Of a DNA stretch of 64,000 bases, positions 56,499 through 64,000 are shown one piece after another. A program made the position numbers and the translations under genes. The notes under the pieces were generated by a model, which did no database searches, was not told the DNA's origin, and was given only the letters and a program-made list of their open reading frames with translations. Every line of letters starts with the position of its first letter. Position 1 is the first letter of the stretch. This DNA comes from Poa pratensis (Eukaryota; Streptophyta; Magnoliopsida; Poales; Poaceae), in contig CAMZMU010000041.1 of NCBI GenBank assembly GCA_947311845.1, positions 110,970,193 to 111,034,192 of the forward strand, given 5' to 3'.

Positions 56499-58338
56499 AT
56501 GGCGGCCGGCTTCCGCCTCCTCCTGCTCCTCCTCGCTTGCCCCCTCCTCTTCCTCGAGCTTCCCTCAGCCTCAGGTACTTTCTCCAATTGCTAGCTATTG
56601 CTGTCTCGTCGTAAACCCCTGCCATCAATTCCTCTTTAGATCCCCGTCCCGGCGGCTCTAGGTAATAGTAGGACGCTCAACTTTAGATTAGAAATGTGCA
56701 CTACGGCAGGTTAGTTTTCTGTATTTTTACGCTCTTCTGCCTGAGGCCTCAGGACACAAGTCCTTTTTATTTCTTTCTTCAGTAGATACGACGAGTAACC
56801 GGAAACTTAATTCCCCTTTATCTGTACGCAAATCTTACCCCATGTCTGGAGCTACTAGCTAGCCACAGTAGCTTTTAGGTGATCTTTACATCCCGATCTG
56901 GAAGAGATTAATTTTGCTGGTTTGTGTGTGCTTCGAATTGGGGAACATCACAAGCATACACTCTGGGATGTGAGGATGCATGCATCCTTCATGTGTACAA
57001 CCCGGTCTGGTCATTTTTTTCCCATGCTACTTATCTGTACAATTGTACAAGAGAAAATATCATGCATGAAAAGGACAATATTATCTTTTTAAGGTTTCAT
57101 ACCACCTCTTGGACGATATGCATCTCTCTTACTTGGTTGCCTATTTAGTCGTAGAGTTGTGCTCTATCAGGACATGTCAGTTAGCATTTCCTTGCTAATC
57201 AATCATCTCGATCTTGGAGTAATAAATTGTTGCTACCGCAGGCAAACCAACTGTCCATGATGACTTGGATCCAGCTCAGGTTACCAACCCAGCGATGCTG
57301 ATCACAGTCCCGTCGACGAACCCAGCGCCAACAATCATCACCGTGCCGTCCACGAACCCTACCGTCACAATCCCTTCCTTAAACCCTTTGCCCACACCTA
57401 TCCCAACCCCCTCAACCGACCCTACGACCACATTACCATTGCCAACCCCTTCGACCTCTGCACCGACTGCTCCAGCAGTCACCAACCCTGTCACCACCCC
57501 GTCAACATTCCCTCCATCGACACCGTTGACAAACCCAGCTACAAACCCGATGGTGCCTACAATTGGCAGTACACCACCTCCTGTTCCGATCACCACTCCG
57601 GTTGTGTCAGGGCAGCAATCCTGGTGTGTGGCCAAGGCCGGCTCAACCGAAACAGCGCTCCAGAATGCACTGGACTACGCGTGCGGCATCGGTGGAGCTG
57701 ATTGCTCACAGATACAGCCATCGGGGAGCTGCTATTATCCAAATACCCTTGAAGCCCATGCGTCATACGCCTTCAACAACTACTACCAGAAAAACCCTGC
57801 ACCCTCCAGCTGTGACTTTGGGGGTGCCGCAAAGCTTGCCAATGCTAATCCGAGTATGAATGGCTCTCTTTTCTCCTTCTAGATAAGTTCAAGGATTTTA
57901 AGTGTGGTGCTCTGAGATATTGCACTCGCATCTCCTGTTTGCAGGCTCAGGAACCTGTGTCTTGGCATCATCCATGTCATCACCAGCGAGGTGAAATTAT
58001 TAATTTTGCATTCTAATAACATGGAACTCTTGTTTTTATTGCAATGATGTGTATGGTGACCTACTTCATCTTTCAGTTCTACTGCTGGGTACAACCCCGG
58101 GTCCACTGTTCCTACTACATCACCCACTAACCCTGTTACTAGTGCATCTGGTTCTGATCCGGGATCATCAGTGCTGAACGCGAGTGGCTCAGGCATTTCT
58201 GGATCATCGGACTTTGGGTCAGGCTTCCCAGGAGAAGGCAATAACGGCAATAGTTGGCGCTCAATCTTGCCCTCTGGTTGGTCCTCGGCAGGTTTATTCT
58301 CCATTCTTGTGTTACCATACGTCGGATGGTTATTTTGA
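56499..58338 (+). CDS. X8-domain, GPI-anchored callose-binding protein (PDCB-like)
   Basis: Four exons (56499-56574, 57242-57853, 57945-57990, 58077-58338) with GT-AG introns and matching phases encode 331 residues. Residues 1-25 are a signal peptide. Residues 27-150 are a Pro/Thr/Ser-rich stalk with repeated NPxxTxPSTxP words. An X8/CBM43 domain follows (about 152-240), with WC at 153-154 and cysteines 154, 173, 180, 189, 216 and 234. A Ser/Gly-rich spacer and a hydrophobic C-terminus ([17 protein letters not shown]) suggest a GPI anchor. X8 proteins of this plan bind beta-1,3-glucan; PLASMODESMATA CALLOSE-BINDING PROTEINS act at the cell wall round plasmodesmata. It is not a glucanase despite frequent automatic naming, as the GH17 domain is absent. 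A 25-bp micro-insertion in its 3' UTR carries AATAAA. Confidence 0.92.
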
Positions 58339-58459
58339 AGACAGGAGCTGCTCCAGAATTTTGGAAACTGGGAGGATTGCAAGTGATGGCAAAGAACTAG
58401 AGATTTCCTTAGCTGTACTGGATGTATGATTAGGCCAGAGTTGTATGCTTGTAGGATGT

Positions 58460-58484
58460 TAATAAAGCCCTTTATCTAAAAAAA
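58460..58484 (+). mobile_element. 25-bp poly(A) micro-retroinsertion in the X8 gene 3' UTR
   Basis: Insert (TAATAAAGCCC ... TTATCT then A7) between two perfect 15-bp copies of ATGCTTGTAGGATGT (58445-58459 and 58485-58499), 122 bp after the stop codon. It contains a canonical AATAAA at 58461-58466, so it may provide the polyadenylation signal of the host gene. Confidence 0.8.
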
Positions 58485-58499
58485 ATGCTTGTAGGATGT

Positions 58500-60607
58500 A
58501 GTGTTGCATGTATTGGCTAGTGGATGCAGTTTCTAGGTGTATCCAGTCAGATGTTGATTTGTGCATTTCTGTTCGTGCAAGTTGTTATATTTAACCCAGT
58601 TTATAAGAGTGATGCAGACTTGAAACTGTACGTGCAAAATCTTAGAAGTCCTACTGGGGCCATTAAGCTTATTGCAGGCTGCATGGAATTAATTCTATGA
58701 AGCGAATTTAGGTGGTCAATCTACAACTCCGGTGCCATGCGTAACAACATATTAAGGACCAACCCATGTACTTTTAACACATGGAAGCTTTTGTATATAT
58801 TTTTTTATCCAGAAAAGTAGTGGCTTACCAGTGGAAGTATCTGTATACTGACACATACGACTGAGATGCACTTTGGGAGTTTGGGTGGCTATGGTTGGGT
58901 CGGTTGTTCAGTGATGTGAAGGGGGAATGTTGAGACATGCCACCAACAGCTAGCTAGCTAGGCATATTTCTTTTGTTTATACAGATATAAGATTGTGGCA
59001 TTGAATTGTGGGTCCTCAGTTTGATCCAAATGTCACACCTACTTGCCCACTATACAGCACCCTGTTCTTGGCATCTATAAGTGGCAGCACCTCTCCACTG
59101 TTATGCTATCAGATTATTTCCTTTGGAGCTGCTTGTCTCTTGCGTCCTGCAAAACAAGGTCTGTCCTTTTGTCCCTCATATATTTTTGTAGGAAATATTA
59201 TGGATGAAATTTATGTGATCAGTTTTATTCCGCGTTGCTGATTTGAGATCTTTTACTGGTTCTGATTTCTGCCTGGAGGATGAAGTACTCGGTTGTGATC
59301 CACTGAATCTGTTTGGATGCTTTCTTTCTTCTACCTTTTCCACTTCATGTTGATTTTATTGTGTTCATGCTCCTAGTTCAACCATGGGTTGCCTCTTTGC
59401 GCCGGATTTGGTTGGAGAATGTTTTTTTGTTTGTTTTGTTGTCACTTAGTCCAAGTAGCTTAGATTTACTTTAGTGCATGGGGTTGGTCAGTCATGCTTC
59501 ATGATTAGGCCATTGCTTAAAGTACAAAACTAATTAGAGTGATTGGGTCGGTCAGTTGTTAACTATAAATGAAGAGACAAAAGACAGCAAACGCAATCAG
59601 TCTTCAGTTGCATGTGTTTTAGTAATCAACTCGTCACTGCAGTTTACTTTAAAGTTATTCTTTGCAGCACAACAAAATCTGTACATTTCAGGAAATATGC
59701 AAGCAATTCATGTTCAATGCTTACTAAGCATTTGCCACTTTCTTGTAACTTTAAACCAGACTTAGCTTTTCATTTGTTTAATTCATGTCTGAAGTGTGCA
59801 ACATCTGGCCTCCTCGCCACTAGTTCAATAAAATTTATTTGGTATATAATACATCAGCTAGGTGGTTTCTCACATGGCCTAGAAGTATATACTAGTCTTT
59901 CAGCTACAACTACTCGGGCCTTTTGTCAACTGCCTAGTGCCTGCCCTCGATATAAAATGTCACTGGCTTAATTATTTGGTCTGTGGCATCCAATGCTTTA
60001 TATGCTGTCTCGTTTTTCTACCTGTTTTTCTGCAGCCTGCAATGCATAGCCAGATGCAAGTATAAACAAATTAATATGCATGGTAACATGATTATATAAC
60101 TACATACACCAGATGGTAATTACTGTTTGAAATGCAGAGTAGAGTAGATCTCGTATTGTGATGCATCAGTGTAGTACTATGTTTCGGGTTGGTTAATAGT
60201 AACAGCGTGGGTTTATTGCTGTGTCGTTGCGTGCTCTGCTTTGTGGTCCTGTCTGTCCTCCCATGGTCATGGCCGATTAGCCAAGCTCAACTGAACCAGC
60301 CTCACCCTACCCTACTTGCATTGATGACAGCCATCAGGTTCAGGCAGGCTGTTGCCCTCTCTTCTTTCTCACTGCAATTGACACTGATATAGTTCTCTTG
60401 TTTGCATCTGCTGCCTGCAGTCAACAAAGAGCTGAGCTGTGCTGATTCCACAACCCACATGCTGCATGCCAATATATATTGCCACTGCCAACCACCCAGG
60501 CAGAAAAGCACCTTCCTTTCTGACACTTAGTATTCTTCAGTTCAGATCGAAAGACACCAATTAAGACTAGACCACTAGCTAGGCTGCTCCTTGGATTCAC
60601 ACAGACA
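58500..60607. other. Intergenic DNA and promoter of the CHUP1-like gene
   Basis: AT-rich with no supported frame, RNA gene or repeat. The last 200 bp before the ATG at 60608 presumably holds promoter and 5' UTR. The TATATAT at 60,472 is a possible TATA box. Confidence 0.4.
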
Positions 60608-62653
60608 ATGAAGCAGCCGGTGCTGAGCAATGGCCATGGCGGCAGGATCTCGTCGCCTTCGGTGGCCGCGCGAACCAGGGTTCCGAGATCCGCAGCAGCA
60701 CCCATCAAGGAAGCGTCTTCATCTCCAGCTGCAGCACCAGCCACTCCTCCTCGAGTGAGGAGGCTTGTGAGGGTGAGCAGCAAGGAGGAGAGGGTGGTGA
60801 CTGCTCCAGCTGCAAAGCCAAAGAGGTACCACAAGGAGGATTCCGAGGAGCTGCTCCGGGTGCGTGGGGAGGTGGAAGCCCTAAGGAAGGAGGTGGAGAG
60901 GCTGCAGCTGCTCAACACCGAGCTTGAATGCCACAACAGTGGCCTCACGCACCAGCTCACTCTTGCGCACTGCACCATCACCAGACTTCAGGAGCAGCAT
61001 GACATCCATGTAAGTTGGGCTCCATATCAGCGCATACCAGTTTGATTACTGAGCAGCTGGTACAGCCACCTTTTCTTCCATCTCCTGAAAAGAAAACTGT
61101 ATTAACCATGCTCAGTTTATCCACAATCTGCTTTGATCTACATGAGATGCCCCATGTTCGTTCACAACTGTACACATGCATGGTGCAAATGTCTAACAGA
61201 TATCAAATGATCTGTGATTCTAAATTCAGCAGGCACAGACTGTTGCGGCGCAACAAAGCAACCAAAAGGACAATCCAATGATCAAACCACCGCCTCCGAA
61301 GCCGCCCTCACCACCGCCTCCGCCACCACCTAGTAGTAAACTCCTGGGAAGAGCCCCAGCACCGCCGCCTCCACCGCCGCCGCGACATGGCACGATAAGC
61401 ACAGTGAACAAGGCAACCGCATTGGTTGAGATGTACAACTCCCTGAACAAGCGTGACACCAAGAAAGCTGTGACTGTCAGTGCTGCTCATCATAACAGTA
61501 TCGTTGGCGAGCTACAGAATCGCTCCACACACTTATTGGCGGTCAGCATCATACCATTTAACGACCCTTGAAATAAGATCAAATTAGGTATATATGATTT
61601 TTTTACCAGATGTATATCTTTTCTTTTGCTCAGATCAAAACGGATGTCGAAACAAAAGGGGAGTTCATCAATGGTCTCATCAACAAACTTCACACTAATA
61701 CTTACACCGATGTGGAGCAAGTGCTGGCCTTTGTCGATTGGCTTGATCAACAACTTTCAACTCTGGTAATCATGCGAACGCAATAATATTGGTACCATTT
61801 GTTGTTGCTTGTATCAGTAGTCAGGACTGAGATGGTTGGTGAGACGGTACTGATTAATTCTGTTGTAAACTTCAGTCTGATGAGTCAGGCGTGCTGAAGC
61901 ACTTCAGCTGGCCGGAGAAGAAAGCCGATGCACTCCGTGAAGCAGCATTTGAATACCGGGATCTCAAGTGCGTTGTAACAGAGATCTCTTCCTTGAAAGT
62001 CGACGATGGCAGCCCTAGTTCCTGTGAGGCTACTCTGAGGAAGATATCAAGCTTGCTAGATAAGTATGAAATCAAGAACCAAGTGACACATGATACTGGT
62101 CCTTTAATTTCCTTGCTGAGACTAAATTAATTACCATACTTTAATTGTTTGCCAGGCTGGAGAAGAGCATGAAGAGATTGGTGAATCTTAGGAGCTCGGC
62201 GATGCCGTGCTATAAACAGTTTGGAATTCCGACTGAATGGATGCTCGATTCAGGGATTGCTTCGAAGGTAGTCAATTTAGTAGTACCTCTGTACTTGATA
62301 TATTTGTATCAAATGGTTAACTGGTTTGGAATTGTTCAATTTGTAGATAAGGGTGGCATCAGTAACACTTGCAAAGGTGCACATGAAGAGAGTCCTCAAG
62401 GAAATAATTGCGGATACTGGAGGAGGAGGGAACAAGGCTGCTCTCGTTGCTCAGAGCGTGCGCTTCACATATAAAGTTCATCAGGTATGTATTAATTATT
62501 ATGCTCTACCTTCTTATATTACATACAGAGTACAACTTTTTGTAACATATATACTTCTTTTGTTGGAATTATTAGTTTGCGGGAGGACTTGACTGTGAAG
62601 CGATGCGCGCCTTCGAAGAGCTAACGCAGCGGTCTCGGTTGACTACCGTTTAG
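60608..62653 (+). CDS. CHUP1/IPGA1-like actin-associated protein
   Basis: Seven exons (60608-61009, 61230-61541, 61634-61765, 61876-62063, 62156-62267, 62347-62484, 62576-62653) with GT-AG introns and matching phases encode 453 residues. A Ser/Ala/Pro-rich head is followed by a coiled coil (about residues 75-134), a polyproline segment with runs of 6-7 Pro (about 150-185), and the conserved C-terminal domain. That domain starts near VEMYNSLNKRDTKK and includes HNSIVGELQNRSTHLLAIK, VLAFVDWLDQQLSTL, FSWPEKKADALREAAFEYRDLK and WMLDSGIASKIRVASV. It is the domain of CHUP1 (chloroplast positioning, actin polymerisation) and of the shorter IPGA1-like proteins (At1g07120 type). It lacks the N-terminal chloroplast-envelope anchor of CHUP1, so a cytosolic cytoskeletal role is more likely. 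Exon 2 has an in-frame NAGNAG acceptor. Confidence 0.92.
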
Positions 62654-63791
62654 CTAGACAAAATGATTGCCAATGCATGAGATGAAATGATCGATGATAG
62701 TTTCTCACAGAAAACTCAATGTCTTGATATTTTTGTATATAGCCTAGTTTATTTGAATTTATCAATAAATGTAGTTTGTGTTCCACGTGCCCTGAATCAT
62801 GGGAACAAGTGATGGAGAGACAGAGATTATTTCAGTTCTATTTAACACTCTGAAGTATACTTGGAGAAAAAATAGTCCGCATCTTGGTATGCATATGTTC
62901 AAATGGTAGGCTTAATGTTTTTAACAAATAGGCACATACTTTTCGTGTTCAAATTACCATATATGATCATGTTGAAGCGTTGTGAGGATCAAATTCAGGA
63001 TTTTATGAAGTTTACATGGTAAGTTAAGAGGGCACAGATCAAGCTCTAGTGGGCACCGTCGACAGAAGATCATAAAGCATCCGTCAAGTGCTTGATGTTC
63101 TAACTGAAGAACTAGAACTGTGCATGAGAGAATACAAATTGGATACGGAAGCTGCTAAGCGTGGGCACCTTTTTCCTTACGATCAGAGCATCTTCCTCCG
63201 CCGCCGCGCTGGTTGTGTGATTGTGTCCGCCGCGCGTCACTTCCTCATGTACCATCGCACTCTCCTCCTCCTAGATCTACCGTCGCCGGTGACGGCGTCG
63301 AGTCGGTGCTCCTCCCCTTCCTAACAGCCACATGTGTCTTGTCTAAAAAAAAAACAGCCATGTGTCAGAGAAAAAAGCATGCCGGCCGCTCATGGGAAGA
63401 AGCGAAACTGTTTCGCGGCAGAGCCCAGTTCCGCGGCATTTATGTACAGATGGGCCTGAGGCCCAGTAGGGGGCCCAGCACGCCCCCACGTCTCTTCGCT
63501 CGCATTTGTTGGCGTTGGAAGTAAGCTACGCGGCGGCGCGGTAGAGAATAGCGTCGGTTTGCCGTTGGCGTTGAAACAAAGCTAACCAGGACGCTATATA
63601 GAGCCGCGGCACGGACGGCCCCACCCTGCAGCCTCAGATCCAGATCCCCCCTCCCTCCACCTTTCGATTATCTTCCGAAACCAACGCCACCACACCACAC
63701 CGATCGAGCGGAGAGCGAGACTCGAGGAGGAAGAAGAAGAAGCACACCGCCGCCGCCGCCGGTCCGGTGACCTGCACTCTCCGCCGCCGCC
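62654..63791. other. Intergenic DNA and NUP98 promoter/5' UTR
   Basis: The left half holds the 3' UTR of the CHUP1-like gene and AT-rich spacer. From about 63,180 the sequence turns GC-rich. The stretch at 63,590-63,791 with CCGCC repeats fits a 5' UTR; TATATAGAGC at 63,594 is a candidate TATA box about 200 bp before the ATG. Confidence 0.45.
63339..63354 (+). mobile_element. 16-bp poly(A) micro-retroinsertion upstream of NUP98
   Basis: Insert TTGTCTAAAAAAAAAA between CAGCCACATGTGTC (63325-63338) and CAGCCATGTGTC (63355-63366). The flanking copies differ by a 2-bp CA indel, so this one is older or less certain than the others. Confidence 0.6.
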
Positions 63792-64000
63792 ATGTTCGGC
63801 TCTACCAATCGTAAGCACCCTCCCCTCCCCCTTCTGAACGACCTAGGGTTTCCCTTCCGCGCGCGCGCATTCCGCTCGCCGCCCTTCGCTCGATTGCCGT
63901 TGGGATTGCTAGTACCGACCGCCTCGCCGTCTGCTGGTTGATCGGCTGCTAGGGTTTCCCAGTCGAGATCATCCATTATTTATGTTAGTGGTAATAATAA
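63792..64000 (+). CDS. NUP98: Start of nucleoporin NUP98-like gene (first exon, partial)
   Basis: ATG at 63792 opens MFGSTN, followed by a good donor (C|GTAAGC, exon end 63810). The rest of the window is intron. Plant NUP98 proteins begin MFGSxNPFGQ, an FG-repeat head, and the exon ends in the first base of the expected Pro codon. NUP98 is an FG nucleoporin of the nuclear pore with an autocatalytic C-terminal domain. Only six codons plus one base are visible, so the call rests on that distinctive start and on the GC-rich 5' UTR before it. Confidence 0.6.

Noticed and set aside
57276..57635. Antisense glycine/valine-rich ORF
   Set aside because: It mirrors the repetitive Pro/Thr stalk of the X8-domain gene on the other strand.
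57265..57882. Glucan endo-1,3-beta-glucosidase
   Set aside because: Only the X8 carbohydrate-binding domain is present; the GH17 catalytic domain is absent.
1..64000. CRISPR arrays, bacterial operons, prophage, tRNA or rRNA genes
   Set aside because: No spaced identical repeats, no operon layout and no convincing tRNA cloverleaf were seen; the window is plant nuclear DNA. The tRNA-like boxes at 3482-3537 belong to a SINE.

Overview
This is nuclear DNA of a grass, most likely a Triticeae or other Pooideae species. Plant spliceosomal introns, GC-rich monocot first exons, Stowaway and Tourist MITEs, an Angela/BARE-type Copia LTR, Sirevirus (Maximus-like) LTRs and nested LTR insertions all point that way. 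The species cannot be named from the sequence alone.

Layout. 1-2.4 kb holds unassigned GC-rich sequence and a promoter. 2.47-3.08 kb is a two-exon glycine/histidine/tyrosine-rich protein gene (GRP-A3 type). 3.2-17.8 kb is a transposon block: a SINE, a MITE, a decayed LTR-element gag, a 9.2-kb hAT-like element holding a gypsy solo LTR and a Helitron, an Angela-type solo LTR, and a Tourist MITE. 17.85-30.5 kb is a pol-less Sirevirus element joined through one shared target duplication to a second solo LTR. 31.76-32.8 kb is a caffeoylshikimate esterase/monoacylglycerol lipase-like gene. Its 3' end abuts a truncated Tat-type gypsy element with an antisense ORF, which is split by a Sirevirus LTR that is itself split by another LTR.

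From 41.1 kb the window becomes gene-rich: a PPR gene of the PPR2/EMB2750 type (minus), an RLCK-V receptor-like kinase (minus, 7 coding exons plus a leader intron), a Pack-MULE-like element carrying a dead ornithine decarboxylase copy inside a MITE, a repeat and retroposon stretch (50-56 kb), an X8-domain callose-binding protein gene (plus, 4 exons), a CHUP1/IPGA1-like gene (plus, 7 exons), and at the right edge the first exon of what looks like NUP98. The genes are separately transcribed housekeeping and cell-wall or organelle genes; nothing suggests a shared pathway.

The most unusual pattern is a set of five (possibly six) ultra-short insertions of 14-25 bp. Each is a few bases ending mostly in TC or TCT plus a short poly(A), and each is flanked by 12-17-bp direct repeats, as expected of target-primed retrotransposition cut short after almost only the tail was copied. 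All lie in or beside genes: one duplicates a splice donor, one duplicates a TATA-like box, and one supplies an AATAAA in a 3' UTR. Other notable structures are the hAT/LTR/Helitron nest, the three CCTTT repeats bounding two Sirevirus LTR units, palindrome arrays upstream of Sirevirus TATA boxes, and the Pack-MULE-like ODC capture. All calls were read by eye; no database search was run.
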